NCBI RefSeq assembly: GCF_015278315.1
Contig: NZ_JADIJE010000001.1
Span: forward strand, 310,001 to 374,000
Length of the DNA: 64,000 nt
Reading direction: 5' to 3'
Source: Microbacterium ureisolvens
GTDB lineage: Bacteria > Actinomycetota > Actinomycetes > Actinomycetales > Microbacteriaceae
Positions 46,107 through 55,572 of the stretch are shown one piece after another. The first letter of the stretch is position 1. Each line of letters opens with the position of its first letter. Made by a program: the position numbers and the translations under genes. Under the pieces are notes generated by a model that saw only the letters and a list, made by a program, of their open reading frames with translations, did not search any database and was not told the origin of the DNA.

Positions 46107-47645
46107 ATGACCGCCATCGACGCCGGTACCGCGGTCACCGGCCTGGACGCCCCCGCGTTCCAACCGATCCACACGCCGCGCGCGACCGCGGCCTCCACGA
46201 TCACGACGCTGGTACCGCGGACCGAGCCCGCGCTCGAGCGGAGAAGGCGGTGGGAGCATCGCTACGCGCGACGTCTGCGCGCGACCGATGCCGCCGTGGT
46301 CGTGAGTGCGACGGCACTCACCGCTCTGATCGATACGTCGGTGTGGTCGACAGGCGGCTTCGCCGTGGCGCGAGTGGCTGTCTTGACCGCGGCCATCTGG
46401 CTGCTGTGTCTGGCGGCCGTGCAGAGCCGCGCTGCGTCGATCAGCGGATCCGGCGCCACCGAGTACAAGCGTGTGGCCCATGCCACCGGGTTCGCGTTCG
46501 GCATCATCGCCATGATCTTCGTTCTCTTCCAGTGGCAAGGGGTTCGACTGCAGTTGATCGCCGCCCTGCCCGCCGGGCTGTTCGCACTCCTCGTCGGCCG
46601 ATGGCTGTGGCGGAAATGGCTGCTGCGCCAGCGCAACTTCGGGCATTACGCGTCGCGCGCGATCGTCACCGGGAGCCGTGACGACATCGAATACGTGCTT
46701 CGCACCCTGGACGAACGCGGGTCCGGCTACATCACCATCGGCGCCGCGCCCTCGGATCAGAGCACCGAGCCGATCGTCATCGACGGACGCGCACACGAAG
46801 TGGTCGGAACGATGAGCTCCGTTGCCATGCACGCCCGCACCTTGGAAGCCGACACGATCATCGTGGCCACGCGCCCCGAGGACGACCCCGACTTCATCAA
46901 GCGCCTCAGCTGGGAACTCGAGGGCACGGCGTCCGAGCTGATCATCTCGAGCCGCGTGGCCGACGTGGCCGGCCCGCGCATCTCGCTTCGCCCGGTGGAC
47001 GGGCTCCCGCTGATCCACGTCAAGATCCCGGAGTTCGAGGGGGGCAAGCATGCGCTCAAGCGAGCCGTGGACGTGGCGTTCTCGTCTGTGGTCATGCTCC
47101 CGCTCGCACTGCTCGTCATGCCGGTGATCGCGCTGCTCATCAAGGTCGACGACGGGGGGCCGGTGTTCTTCCGGCAGACCCGGATCGGGCGCGACGGCCA
47201 GGAGTTCGGCATCCTGAAGTTCCGCACGATGAGGACGGATGCCGAGGCCCAGCTCGCGAAGCTCCAGGAGCAGAACGAGGGCAACGGCCTGCTCTTCAAG
47301 ATGAAGAACGACCCGCGCATCACGCGCGTCGGCGCTATCCTGCGGAAGTACTCGATCGATGAGCTGCCCCAGTTCTGGAACGTCCTGGTCGGCGACATGA
47401 GCGTCGTCGGCCCCCGTCCGCCGCTTCCGAAGGAAGTGCGCGAGTACGACGGCAAGGTCTACCGTCGCCTCTTCATCAAGCCCGGGATCACAGGCCTCTG
47501 GCAGGTCAGCGGTCGCAGCGATCTGTCGTGGGAGGAGAGCGTGCGTCTCGACCTCCGCTACGTGGAGAACTGGTCGATCACCAGCGACCTCATGATCATG
47601 TGGCGCACCGCGAAGGTCATGATCACCCCGAAGGGCGCCTACTGA
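46107..47645 (+). CDS. Polyprenyl-phosphate sugar-1-phosphate transferase (WbaP/WcaJ/CpsE family)
   Basis: Starts repeat-unit synthesis by placing a sugar-1-phosphate on undecaprenyl phosphate. It has 512 residues. Four helices at about 50-190 are followed by a CoA-binding-like domain and a fifth helix near 330. The catalytic domain has FGILKFRTMRTDAE, the NDPRITRVGAILRKYSIDELPQ segment and the MSVVGPRPPLPKEV signature. The C-terminal VSGRSDLSWEESVRLDLRYV box is complete. A TGGGGGT tract at 46094-46100 is the only ribosome-site candidate. It ends at a strong hairpin terminator. Confidence 0.93.
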   Translation: MTAIDAGTAVTGLDAPAFQPIHTPRATAASTITTLVPRTEPALERRRRWEHRYARRLRATDAAVVVSATALTALIDTSVWSTGGFAVARVAVLTAAIWLLCLAAVQSRAASISGSGATEYKRVAHATGFAFGIIAMIFVLFQWQGVRLQLIAALPAGLFALLVGRWLWRKWLLRQRNFGHYASRAIVTGSRDDIEYVLRTLDERGSGYITIGAAPSDQSTEPIVIDGRAHEVVGTMSSVAMHARTLEADTIIVATRPEDDPDFIKRLSWELEGTASELIISSRVADVAGPRISLRPVDGLPLIHVKIPEFEGGKHALKRAVDVAFSSVVMLPLALLVMPVIALLIKVDDGGPVFFRQTRIGRDGQEFGILKFRTMRTDAEAQLAKLQEQNEGNGLLFKMKNDPRITRVGAILRKYSIDELPQFWNVLVGDMSVVGPRPPLPKEVREYDGKVYRRLFIKPGITGLWQVSGRSDLSWEESVRLDLRYVENWSITSDLMIMWRTAKVMITPKGAY

Positions 47646-47660
47646 TGTCCGCGAAGGCAT

Positions 47661-47690
47661 TCGGCCGACGACGACGGCGTCGTCGGCCGA
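47661..47690 (+). terminator. Terminator of the phosphoglycosyl transferase gene
   Basis: TCGGCCGACGACG (47661-47673) and its exact complement (47678-47690) around ACGG, 16 bp after the stop codon. Confidence 0.8.
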
Positions 47691-47698
47691 GCTGAGCC

Positions 47699-47798
47699 GG
47701 ATCCGCGGTCACCTGTCCGTCGAGCCCCCGCCAGTGCGCACTGGCGGCTACCCGAGACGGCTGCCCTTTCCCCCCAAGGGGGGCGTGGCCGCGGATCC
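47699..47798. other. Structured intergenic element: 14-bp stem enclosing two hairpins
   Basis: GGATCCGCGGTCAC (47699-47712) pairs with GTGGCCGCGGATCC (47785-47798) with one G-T. Inside lie a 20-bp perfect palindrome at 47728-47747 and C6-AA-G6 at 47770-47783. The layout resembles a three-way junction. No gene overlaps it. Confidence 0.55.
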
Positions 47799-47885
47799 CT
47801 GGGACACGTTCGTGCTGACGGCACGCGGTAACGTTGGACACGACCGGCCCGGGGGTAGGTCGCAGACACGGCTTGGGGGCCGCGC

Positions 47886-48530
47886 ATGGAAGAGGAAGAG
47901 GCGTCCAAAGCGCCGCGCATGAGCGGGCTCAGCCCGACGATGTGGCGCGTGCTCATAGGCGTTGGCATCATCGTGCTTCTCGTCATCGGCCTGGCCGTCT
48001 GGTTCTTCACGGCTTCCTCGCCGGCCCCTGGCGATGAAGCGGCGGGTGAAACAACGCCGGGACCGTCGGTCGCTGTGGGTCCAGGCCCGCGCCCGGATGC
48101 CACGCCGACCACAGGAAGCGAAGTCTTGCCTCCGACACCGTCCGAGACCGGTCTGCCAGGCCTGGAACCTGCGGCGCCTCTCGTGCCTTCACCGCTACCC
48201 GCTTCGGCCTCGGGCGGCGCCGAACTCGTCGAAGGGTATCCCGTCGAGGTTATGGGCCCCGCAGAGGGGGCCGATGTCGTGCAGAACTCGATCGCCACCG
48301 AGGGCGATGTCATGCAGGTATCGCTCGTCGCACGGACCGATGCATCGCCCGAGGTGGTCAGCGACCACTACTCGGGCCTGTGGGCGTCCCTCGGCCTGAT
48401 TCCGCAGCCGGAGTCCGCCGACGGCTCCGTGAGCTTCGCCGGCGTGTACGAGTCGCTGACGCTCGCGTTCACGCCCGCGTCGGGGACGGGGACGATCTAC
48501 ATGATCCACGCCGTCTTCCGGGGGAAGTGA
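47886..48530 (+). CDS. Single-pass membrane protein of unknown function
   Basis: A 214-residue protein. A short charged N-terminus is followed by one transmembrane helix (about 20-43). A long Pro/Thr/Ser/Gly-rich linker (45-105) leads to a small globular extracytoplasmic domain of about 100 residues. I recognise no family. It is 6 bp upstream of the MFS gene and begins a three-gene run with the MFS and beta-propeller genes. A TGGGGG tract at 47874-47879 precedes the ATG. Confidence 0.75.
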   Translation: MEEEEASKAPRMSGLSPTMWRVLIGVGIIVLLVIGLAVWFFTASSPAPGDEAAGETTPGPSVAVGPGPRPDATPTTGSEVLPPTPSETGLPGLEPAAPLVPSPLPASASGGAELVEGYPVEVMGPAEGADVVQNSIATEGDVMQVSLVARTDASPEVVSDHYSGLWASLGLIPQPESADGSVSFAGVYESLTLAFTPASGTGTIYMIHAVFRGK

Positions 48531-48536
48531 CACTGC

Positions 48537-49829
48537 ATGTACATCTCTCTCTCGAACACCCCCGAACCCGACGAGCAGGAGGCGCACACCGACCCTCAGC
48601 GCGGGACGCGAGGAATCCGGACAGTATCCTCCACGGTCGTCACACTCGGCATCGTCTCGATGCTCACCGACATCTCGTCGGAGTCGGTCTCTGCCATCCT
48701 GCCGCTGTACATCACGGGGGTCCTTGGACTCTCGACGATCGCGTTCGGCTTCCTCGACGGGTTGTATCAGGGCGTGAGCGCCCTCGTGCGGATCGCAGGC
48801 GGCTACGCGTCCGACCGGGCCGACCAGCCGAAGTGGGTCGCGTTCATCGGCTACGCGCTCGCTGCCGTCGCCAGGCTGGGCCTCCTGTTCGCCTCGGGGT
48901 TCGCAGCGATCACCGCGGTCATCACTGCCGACCGGGTGGGCAAGGGGATCCGCACCGCCCCCCGGGACGCGCTGATCACGGCGACGTCCGGGCCCGACAA
49001 CCTCGGCACCTCGTTCGGTGTGCACCGCACGCTCGACAACATCGGCGCAGCCGTCGGCCCGCTGCTCGCGTTCGTCATCCTGCTCGTCATCCCCGACGGG
49101 TACACGACGATCTTCGCGGTTTCGTTCGCGTTCGCCGCGATCGGCGTCGTCATCCTCGGTGTGGTGGTGCCGAACGTCCGCAGACGCAGCCGGCGCCCAC
49201 CGGCGACCCCGGGCGGCTCGAATGCCGCACCTCGGCCCCGCTTCGACTGGTCGGTGATCACGACGGGACCGATGCGGCGTGTGCTGGCGGCGGCGGGGAT
49301 CCTGGGGCTGCTCACGATCGGAGACGGCTTCGTCTACCTGGTGCTGCAGTCCCGAGGCGACTTCGCGGCGCAGTGGTTTCCGCTGTTCTACGTCGGAACG
49401 AATGTCGCATTCCTCGCGCTGGCCATCCCTCTCGGCAGGCTCGCCGATCGCATCGGACGCGCTCGCGTATTCGTATGGGGTCACGCGACCCTGCTCGCCG
49501 CCTACGTGACCGCGGCGCTGCCGATCGCGGACATCGCCGCCACGCTGCTGTGCCTGGTCTTCCTCGGCGCGTTCTATGCGGCGACCGATGGGGTGCTGGC
49601 CGCGCTCGCGGCACAGTTGACGACGCCCGAGACGCACGGGACGGGGATCGCCGCCGCCCAAACCGTAGTGGCACTGACGCGCTTCCTCTCCGCCGTCGGC
49701 TTCGGCTTCCTCTGGTTCGCGGTCGGACGCGAAAACTCGATGCTCATCGTCGCGGCTCTGCTCGCGGTGGCCATTCCCTTGGTCGCCCTGCTCCTCAGGC
49801 CGTTCCTGTCGGCGCGAGGAGAATCGTGA
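48537..49829 (+). CDS. MFS transporter
   Basis: A 430-residue membrane protein with a 30-residue polar N-terminus and about twelve helices. GGYASDRADQPKWV fits motif A of the 2-3 loop. DRVGKGIRTAPRDALI is characteristic of the MFS branch often annotated as drug-resistance or unknown. Its stop overlaps the GTG of the propeller gene (GTGA, 49826-49829). Position inside the exopolysaccharide locus suggests, but does not show, a link to polymer or precursor export. Confidence 0.85.
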   Translation: MYISLSNTPEPDEQEAHTDPQRGTRGIRTVSSTVVTLGIVSMLTDISSESVSAILPLYITGVLGLSTIAFGFLDGLYQGVSALVRIAGGYASDRADQPKWVAFIGYALAAVARLGLLFASGFAAITAVITADRVGKGIRTAPRDALITATSGPDNLGTSFGVHRTLDNIGAAVGPLLAFVILLVIPDGYTTIFAVSFAFAAIGVVILGVVVPNVRRRSRRPPATPGGSNAAPRPRFDWSVITTGPMRRVLAAAGILGLLTIGDGFVYLVLQSRGDFAAQWFPLFYVGTNVAFLALAIPLGRLADRIGRARVFVWGHATLLAAYVTAALPIADIAATLLCLVFLGAFYAATDGVLAALAAQLTTPETHGTGIAAAQTVVALTRFLSAVGFGFLWFAVGRENSMLIVAALLAVAIPLVALLLRPFLSARGES

Positions 49830-50851
49830 AGGAGCGGACGAAATGGATCATCGTCGCGCTCGTCTCACTCGTCACCCTCGGCACGGCCACCGTCATCGGC
49901 GTCGTCGCGTGGCAGCAGTATCAGGCCTCTCGGGCCGCCCCGTCCGCCGTGGAGACGACCTCCCCCGACGATGGGGCGACCGGGGAGCGCATTGTCTTCC
50001 GCAACACAGCGGTCGGTGAAGGCTACGGTCTCGTCGCGAGCGTCCCCCTGGACGACCCGGCGGGCGCCCGTGCACTGACGGATACCGCGTGCGACCGCGT
50101 CGATGCGACCGAGGACGACTTCGTCTGCCTGCGCACCGAGCGGGGCATCGTCCCGAGCTATTCCGCCACGCTGTATGCGAGCGGCGGCGAAGCGCTCGCG
50201 GCGTGGCCGCTGTCCGGCATCCCGAGCCGCACGCGCTTCTCGCCCGACGGAAGCCTGATCGCCACGACGGCGTTCGTCACGGGGCATTCCTACGCGACCG
50301 TGGGCTTCTCGACCGAGACGACCGTGCACACGCGGGACGGTGGCGACTTCGGCAACATGGAGGACTACACGCTGATCATCGACGGAAAGCCGGTCGCGCC
50401 AGTGGACCGGAACTACTGGGGCATCACCTTCGTCGACGACACCACCTTCTATGCGACCGCCGGCCTGACGACGGCCAGCCAGACCTACCTCGTCAAGGGG
50501 GATCTCGAGACGCGGACGCTCACCGCGATCGCCGAGGACGTCGAGTGCCCGTCGCTGTCGCCCGACGGCACACGCATCGCGTTCAAGCGCGTCACGGCCG
50601 GGTCGGGACCCACCGTCCACTGGACGCCCGCCGTCATGGACCTCGCCACCGGTGACGTGCACGTGCTGGATACCGAGACCCGCAACGTCGACGACCAGAT
50701 CGCATGGCTGGACGACGGCACCATCCTCTACGGCCTGCCGCGTGAGGACGCCGCCGGCGAAACCGATGTGTGGTCGCTCTCCGCTGACGGGTCGGGTGAG
50801 CCCGTATTGTTCATCGAGCACGCCTGGTCGCCGTCGGTCGTCCGGGGCTGA
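49826..50851 (+). CDS. Membrane-anchored WD40/TolB-like beta-propeller protein
   Basis: A 341-residue protein. One N-terminal anchor helix (about 5-28) and a Ser/Thr/Asp-rich linker precede the globular part. Repeats such as TRFSPDGSLIATTAF, CPSLSPDGTRIAFKRV and QIAWLDDGTILYGL are PD40/TolB-type blades. It would lie on the outer face of the membrane. The GTG start at 49826 has CGAGGAGAA upstream and couples to the MFS gene. It may be an accessory to that transporter. Confidence 0.78.
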   Translation: MKERTKWIIVALVSLVTLGTATVIGVVAWQQYQASRAAPSAVETTSPDDGATGERIVFRNTAVGEGYGLVASVPLDDPAGARALTDTACDRVDATEDDFVCLRTERGIVPSYSATLYASGGEALAAWPLSGIPSRTRFSPDGSLIATTAFVTGHSYATVGFSTETTVHTRDGGDFGNMEDYTLIIDGKPVAPVDRNYWGITFVDDTTFYATAGLTTASQTYLVKGDLETRTLTAIAEDVECPSLSPDGTRIAFKRVTAGSGPTVHWTPAVMDLATGDVHVLDTETRNVDDQIAWLDDGTILYGLPREDAAGETDVWSLSADGSGEPVLFIEHAWSPSVVRG

Positions 50852-50855
50852 CTCG

Positions 50856-51314
50856 TCACGACGCCGGCGCAGACCTCGCGCGTTTGCGCTCGCGTCTCAG
50901 CACCAGGAGCCAGGCCAGTGCCGCCCCGATCGCGGCGCCCAGGACGTTCGCGAGGATGTCGCGCAGGCTGGGCTGACGCGAGGGGAGCACGATCTGCGCC
51001 AGCTCGGCGAGCGCTGAGACCGCCAGCGCAAGCACGACGCCCCACCAGTGATGTCGCAGCACCAGAGTCAGAAGGAACCCCAGCGGAACGAACAGCAGGA
51101 TGTTCGCGGCGAACTCCACCCAGTTGTCACGGACGACGCCGAGGCCCGGAATCTGCCTCACGGCGTCGCCGATCACGTACACGACCCGCTGCGGGCGGAA
51201 AGGGGACAGCAGGATGACCGCGGCGAGCGCCAGGTAGACGGCGAGCGCGATGGCCGCGACGCGACGGTACACCGGTCCTCGCCGGGCCCGGTCCGTCTCG
51301 GGGACGTCAGCCAT
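50856..51314 (-). CDS. VanZ-family membrane protein
   Basis: A 152-residue protein with four helices. The conserved segments NILLFVPLGFLLTL, ELAQIVLPSRQPSLRDILANVLGAAIG are typical of VanZ-like proteins. Its start overlaps the end of the glycosyltransferase gene by 8 nt. VanZ-like proteins occur in many cell-surface polysaccharide loci; the activity is unknown. Confidence 0.88.
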   Translation of the reverse strand: MADVPETDRARRGPVYRRVAAIALAVYLALAAVILLSPFRPQRVVYVIGDAVRQIPGLGVVRDNWVEFAANILLFVPLGFLLTLVLRHHWWGVVLALAVSALAELAQIVLPSRQPSLRDILANVLGAAIGAALAWLLVLRRERKRARSAPAS

Positions 51315-52251
51315 CGATGTCCAGGCCGAACAGGGTCCGGCGGGCGGCGGGGTACCCGGGTAGCCAGTCCGACCGTCGCACCCAGGGAGTCGACCAAGTC
51401 CCGTTGCGGCGACGCGTCAGCCGCTCCAGTCCGGCGCGCATCCAGACCCCGGTGAGCAGCAGGGCGATGCCGATCCGGCTGCGGCGCGGCGACCAGATCG
51501 CGCGCAGCAGCGTCGTCTTTCCCGCGAGCACCATGCACATCTTGAAACCGCTGTTGCCCGTCGACCCGCCGACGTCGTGGATGATCTCCGCCGTGGGCAC
51601 GATGACCGGCCGGAGTCCGAAACGGCCGGCACGGATGCTGAACTCCGCGTCCTCGCCGTAAAGGAAGAAGCGCTCATCCATGCCCCCGAGCCGATCCCAG
51701 TCACCGCGGCGCATCAGGAGCAGGCACCCGGTGACGATCGGCACCGCGCGGACGGTGTCGCGCTGCCAGCCGCCGAGCGACTCCGGATCGAACAGCGCCG
51801 AGCCGCTGAAGGCCGTGGACAGCCCCGTGGCGAAGCACGTGAGGGACCACAGCGTCGGCGCGCCCCAGCAGGAGCTCTTATCGACCGACCCGTCCCTGCG
51901 CAGGGTCCGTCCGCCGTAGACGCCGAACTCCGGGTGCGCCACGGCGAACGCTTCAAGGCTCTCGAGGGCGCCGTCGAGCACGATCGTGTCGGGGTTCAGC
52001 AGCACGAGGTGTTCGCCCGACGAGCGCGCGACACCGCGGTTGACTCCGCGGGCGAATCCGAGGTTCTCTTCCGCCGCGTCGACGACGACATCCGGATAGG
52101 TCGTGCGCACCGCCTCGACCGATCCGTCCGCGGAGCCGTTGTCGACCACCACGACCTGCGTCCCCGCCGGCGAGTGCGCGAACACGCTCTCGATGCATTC
52201 CAGAAGCGCCTCGCGGGTGTTGTAGCTGACGATGACGACCGACAGGCTCAT
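51307..52251 (-). CDS. Glycosyltransferase family 2 (WbbL/rhamnosyltransferase-like)
   Basis: A 314-residue GT-A enzyme. The N-terminus [17 protein letters not shown] is followed by [12 protein letters not shown], the nucleotide-binding part [10 protein letters not shown] and the metal DxD-like LLNPDT (about 95-100). The acceptor-side [17 protein letters not shown] is the ED box of this branch. The ATG at 52251 overlaps the stop of the acyltransferase gene (ATGA). It adds one sugar, possibly rhamnose, to the repeat unit. Confidence 0.9.
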   Translation of the reverse strand: MSLSVVIVSYNTREALLECIESVFAHSPAGTQVVVVDNGSADGSVEAVRTTYPDVVVDAAEENLGFARGVNRGVARSSGEHLVLLNPDTIVLDGALESLEAFAVAHPEFGVYGGRTLRRDGSVDKSSCWGAPTLWSLTCFATGLSTAFSGSALFDPESLGGWQRDTVRAVPIVTGCLLLMRRGDWDRLGGMDERFFLYGEDAEFSIRAGRFGLRPVIVPTAEIIHDVGGSTGNSGFKMCMVLAGKTTLLRAIWSPRRSRIGIALLLTGVWMRAGLERLTRRRNGTWSTPWVRRSDWLPGYPAARRTLFGLDIDG

Positions 52252-52862
52252 CCGTCGTCACCCGGCGCGGACGGCCGCATGCCGATGACTTTGGCCGGCA
52301 CTCCTGCCGCGATGCACTGTGCGGGCAGATCCTTCGTCACGACAGCCCCGGCCGCCACCACAGCGCCATCGCCGATGGTCACGCCCGGGAGGACGACGAC
52401 GTTCGCCCCGAGCCACACGTCATCGCCCAGGACGACGTTCTTCTCCTGCTTGGCCTGGTTCATGATGGGGGTGCCCTGGACGATCCCATAGTTCGACGCG
52501 GTGATGGTGACGTTGGGAGCGAGCAGGCAGTAGTCGCCGAGCGTGATCCGCCCGGACGAGTTCCCGGCCCAGATCATGTCGTTCTCGCCGATGTGGGAGT
52601 GGCTGCCGATCGTGATCCGCTCCCCGTTTCGGAACGTCGCGCTCGGCGAGATCTTGACGCCCTCGCCCCGGCGGATGCGGCGGACCTCTTGGACATGGGA
52701 GTAGGAGGCGAGGTGCGCGAGCCTCAGCATGTGAAGCCACGTCCGGGGGCTGAAGAGCGAACGCGCCGCCCCGGCCGCCCGCTCTCCGGCGGTGCCACCG
52801 TGCGTTCGGCGGGCGGGTTTCTGCGTGGTATCGCCGCCCGCCTGCGCATCGCGATGAGCCAT
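52248..52862 (-). CDS. Left-handed beta-helix (hexapeptide) acyltransferase
   Basis: A 204-residue soluble enzyme. After an Arg-rich N-terminal region, hexapeptide repeats run from about residue 75 to 190: [25 protein letters not shown], then [48 protein letters not shown]. The last resembles the acetyl-CoA site of WcaF/MaeA-type enzymes. It is likely to O-acetylate a sugar of the exopolymer. The ATG at 52862 is used; a TTG two codons upstream is possible. Confidence 0.9.
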   Translation of the reverse strand: MAHRDAQAGGDTTQKPARRTHGGTAGERAAGAARSLFSPRTWLHMLRLAHLASYSHVQEVRRIRRGEGVKISPSATFRNGERITIGSHSHIGENDMIWAGNSSGRITLGDYCLLAPNVTITASNYGIVQGTPIMNQAKQEKNVVLGDDVWLGANVVVLPGVTIGDGAVVAAGAVVTKDLPAQCIAAGVPAKVIGMRPSAPGDDG

Positions 52863-52955
52863 GCACAAAGGTTAGTGGCTGGGCATCGTCGAAGTCCGCT
52901 GATACCGGTCTAGAATGTTGCCGACCGAGCGCCGGGCGGCACGAGAGGTGGGCGG

Positions 52956-53819
52956 ATGCCGGGACCCGTGAGTGTGGTCGTCCCCGCGCACAACGAGTCG
53001 ACGACCATTGCTCGATTGCTCCGCAGGCTGCTCGACACCGATCCCGACGACCGGCTGGACATCGTCGTCGTGGCCAACGGCTGCACCGACGACACGGCGG
53101 CGATCGCCGCCGCCGTGTCACCGCGCGTGCGCGTCGTCGAGGTCGCTGCGGCCTCCAAGATCGCCGCGCTCAACGCCGGAGACGCGGCCGCGCACGCCTT
53201 TCCCCGCGTCTACCTGGACGCCGACGCGATCGTCACGGGCGAGGCGCTGCTGGCCGCCGCGGACGCCCTGCACGATCCTCCGTACGCGAGCGCGCCCCGC
53301 ATGCGGATCGATACGCGCGGCGCGAGCATCTGGGTCCGCTGGCAGTACGCGGTCTGGGAATGCACCGATTACCGCAGGGGCGACATGATCGGCTCAGGCG
53401 TCTACGTGCTGTCCGAAGCGGCCCGCGCACGATTCGGCCCGTTCCCCGATGTCATCTCGGACGACGGGTTCGTGCTGCGCCACTTTCCCGGCGCCGAACG
53501 CGTCGTGCTTCCCGAGGCGACCTTCACGATCACCGCGCCCAGGACGCTGCGGGCCTTCATCCGGCGTCAGGCGCGCATCCTCGCCGGCAATGAGGAGCTC
53601 GCGACGCGCTTTCCGGCCCTCCCCGGCGAACCGTCGGCCGGCGGAACGCGGGCGCTGTTTACGCGGGTGCTTCGCACCCCGTCCTTGTGGCTGCCTGCCG
53701 TGCCGTACGCCGTCGCCCGGGTCGCGGCACGCCGCCAGGCCGCGAAGGTGCGCGGGGACTGGTCGCGGCAGGGCTGGAATCGCGATGAGTCGACGCGCGC
53801 CGCGCAGACCGAGAGGTGA
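52956..53819 (+). CDS. Glycosyltransferase family 2
   Basis: A 287-residue GT-A enzyme. PVSVVVPAHNESTTIARLL, VVVANGCTDDTAAIAAA and the DxD metal site in YLDADAIVT (about residue 88-96) give the family. FPDVISDDGFVLRHF supplies the acceptor-side acid. It is divergent from the acyltransferase gene, with TAGAAT (52911-52916) as a likely -10. The next gene starts by GTGA overlap. The sugar is not predictable. Confidence 0.9.
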   Translation: MPGPVSVVVPAHNESTTIARLLRRLLDTDPDDRLDIVVVANGCTDDTAAIAAAVSPRVRVVEVAAASKIAALNAGDAAAHAFPRVYLDADAIVTGEALLAAADALHDPPYASAPRMRIDTRGASIWVRWQYAVWECTDYRRGDMIGSGVYVLSEAARARFGPFPDVISDDGFVLRHFPGAERVVLPEATFTITAPRTLRAFIRRQARILAGNEELATRFPALPGEPSAGGTRALFTRVLRTPSLWLPAVPYAVARVAARRQAAKVRGDWSRQGWNRDESTRAAQTER

Positions 53820-54694
53820 CGATGACCATGGTTTCGATAGATCACGTCTTGCTCACCCGGTTCAACCTGCCGTCGGTCGGTCCCGAGAGCCTTATCCGGG
53901 CCCAGGACGGGTGGCTGCGGGACCGTGTCGAGCTGTTCGAGCGCCACACCGTGCCGTCGGTGCGCGCGCAGTCTGCGGCAGCGCGTGTGCACTGGCTCGT
54001 GTTCCTCGATCGTGAGAGCCCGCGGTGGCTCATCGAGCGGCTCACGCCCCTGGTCGACGAGGGATTGCTGCATCCGGTGTTCGGCGAGCAGTTCACCAAC
54101 GACGAGGTCGTCGCCGAGGCGCGTGCGCTGACCGGGGGCACCGGTGACGTGCTGCTGACCACGAACCTCGACAACGACGACGCCCTCGCGGTGGACTTCG
54201 CCGAACGCCTGCATCAGCTCGTGACCAGCAGCCGCACCGAGGCGCTCTACCTCTCGACCGGCATCATCCTCACCGCCGACGAGGCGTACCTGCGCCACGA
54301 CCCCCACAACGCGTTCGTCAGCGTCGTCGAGCCGTGGGAGGACGCGAAGACGGTGTGGCGCGACTGGCACAACCGTCTGCACCTGCAGATGCCGGTCCGC
54401 GTGGCCGACGGCGCACCGGCGTGGCTCCAGGTGATCCACGGCCGCAACGTCAGCAACCGCGTCCGCGGTAAGCTCATCGATGCCGCGTCCTATCGGGACT
54501 GCTTTCCGGGGCAACTCGACGCCGTGCGTTCGCCGACGCGAGGCGGACTGCTTCGCGACCGGCTCGTGCGGGTCCCGCTGCGCGCCGCGAAAGAGAGCGT
54601 CCGCCGGCTCGGCAAGACCTTGGTGATGGCACTCTTCGGCAAGGACGGACTCGATCGCGTCAAGGAGCGCCTGCAGCGCCGCTCCGCCACGTGA
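53816..54694 (+). CDS. Putative rhamnosyltransferase-like glycosyltransferase (PF11316 type)
   Basis: A 292-residue protein. DHVLLTRFNLPS at the start, HWLVFLDRESPRWLIERL and LLTTNLDNDDALAVDFAERL (with the metal-binding DNDD) are the family hallmarks. WLQVIHGRNVSNRVRGK follows. The GTG at 53816 overlaps the previous stop; ATG codons at 53822 and 53828 are alternatives. It probably adds a sugar to the same repeat unit. Confidence 0.85.
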   Translation: MTMTMVSIDHVLLTRFNLPSVGPESLIRAQDGWLRDRVELFERHTVPSVRAQSAAARVHWLVFLDRESPRWLIERLTPLVDEGLLHPVFGEQFTNDEVVAEARALTGGTGDVLLTTNLDNDDALAVDFAERLHQLVTSSRTEALYLSTGIILTADEAYLRHDPHNAFVSVVEPWEDAKTVWRDWHNRLHLQMPVRVADGAPAWLQVIHGRNVSNRVRGKLIDAASYRDCFPGQLDAVRSPTRGGLLRDRLVRVPLRAAKESVRRLGKTLVMALFGKDGLDRVKERLQRRSAT

Positions 54695-54705
54695 TCACCG
54701 CCTGA

Positions 54706-55494
54706 TCACCGGCGTCCGCCGTCGGCGGGGAAGAACACCTCCACCGCATCAGCGGCCGCAGCCAGCACCGTGGGAGGCAGAACGTGCCAGTCCTCCCCCG
54801 GGAGGACCTCGCTCGGGCGCCGCAGCTGCGACGCATGCGCCTGGAGCGCGTGCATCTTCTGGTCCGCGAACTCGTCGCAGCGTACCGACACCGCCCGGTT
54901 CGTCGTCACCCGCCCGACCGCCTCCACCAGTGAACGCCACCGTCGACCCGGCCGCAGCGGCCAGATGCCCCAAAGCCAGATCGGATACTCGAGCAGCGCC
55001 ACACCGGTCGACGCGGCGGCCGCGCGACGGGCCGCCCGACCGACCGCGGCGTGATCGGGATGAGGGTCGTCGGCGCTCGTCGCATAGAGCTCATCCGGGG
55101 TCAGCTGCCTCAGCAGATCGCCGACGACCTCCGTCAGCCGATCCTCTGACGTCGCGACGGTTCCGTCCTCGATGTCGACCCAGCGGACAGCATCGACCGA
55201 CAGTCCCATCCGTCCCACCGCCTCCACCAGCTCCGCGCGGCGCAGCGCGGCGAGCTCCGCGGGGCTGAATGCCGAACTCCGGTGGGAGTGACGGCCGTCG
55301 GTGACCATCACCACGGTGACAGCGCTCCCGGCACGGACCTTCCGGATGATGGTCGCACCGCAGCCGAGCGTCTCGTCGTCGGGGTGCGGCGCGAGGATCA
55401 CCGCCGAGCGCCGGGCCGCGGCATCCGTCACGTCCCTCGCCCTGCGCACGATCGCCTTGCGCGCCGCCGCACGAACCGCCCCTGTGATCGACAC
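54706..55494 (-). CDS. PIG-L/LmbE-type deacetylase
   Basis: A 262-residue enzyme. The N-terminal Zn motif AVILAPHPDDETLGCGATI (HPDDE) and the later SADDPHPDHAAVG (HPDH) are complete. The family hydrolyses N-acetyl groups from sugars such as GlcNAc-inositol or amino-sugar intermediates. The GTG at 55494 is preceded by AGGAG at short spacing; an in-frame GTG lies 30 nt upstream. It is convergent with the PF11316 gene (11 bp apart) and divergent from the next GT. Confidence 0.9.
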   Translation of the reverse strand: MSITGAVRAAARKAIVRRARDVTDAAARRSAVILAPHPDDETLGCGATIIRKVRAGSAVTVVMVTDGRHSHRSSAFSPAELAALRRAELVEAVGRMGLSVDAVRWVDIEDGTVATSEDRLTEVVGDLLRQLTPDELYATSADDPHPDHAAVGRAARRAAAASTGVALLEYPIWLWGIWPLRPGRRWRSLVEAVGRVTTNRAVSVRCDEFADQKMHALQAHASQLRRPSEVLPGEDWHVLPPTVLAAAADAVEVFFPADGGRR

Positions 55495-55572
55495 TTCGCT
55501 CCTGTCTCCCGCAGCGGTTCGCACGGCGCCGATAGTGTGGGCTGACGTGCAGCGGCGGATGGTGGAAACCTC

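Noticed and set aside
48380..49825. Long upstream extension of the beta-propeller frame
   Set aside because: It is an out-of-frame shadow of the MFS gene; the GTG at 49826 with its ribosome site and anchor helix is the better start.
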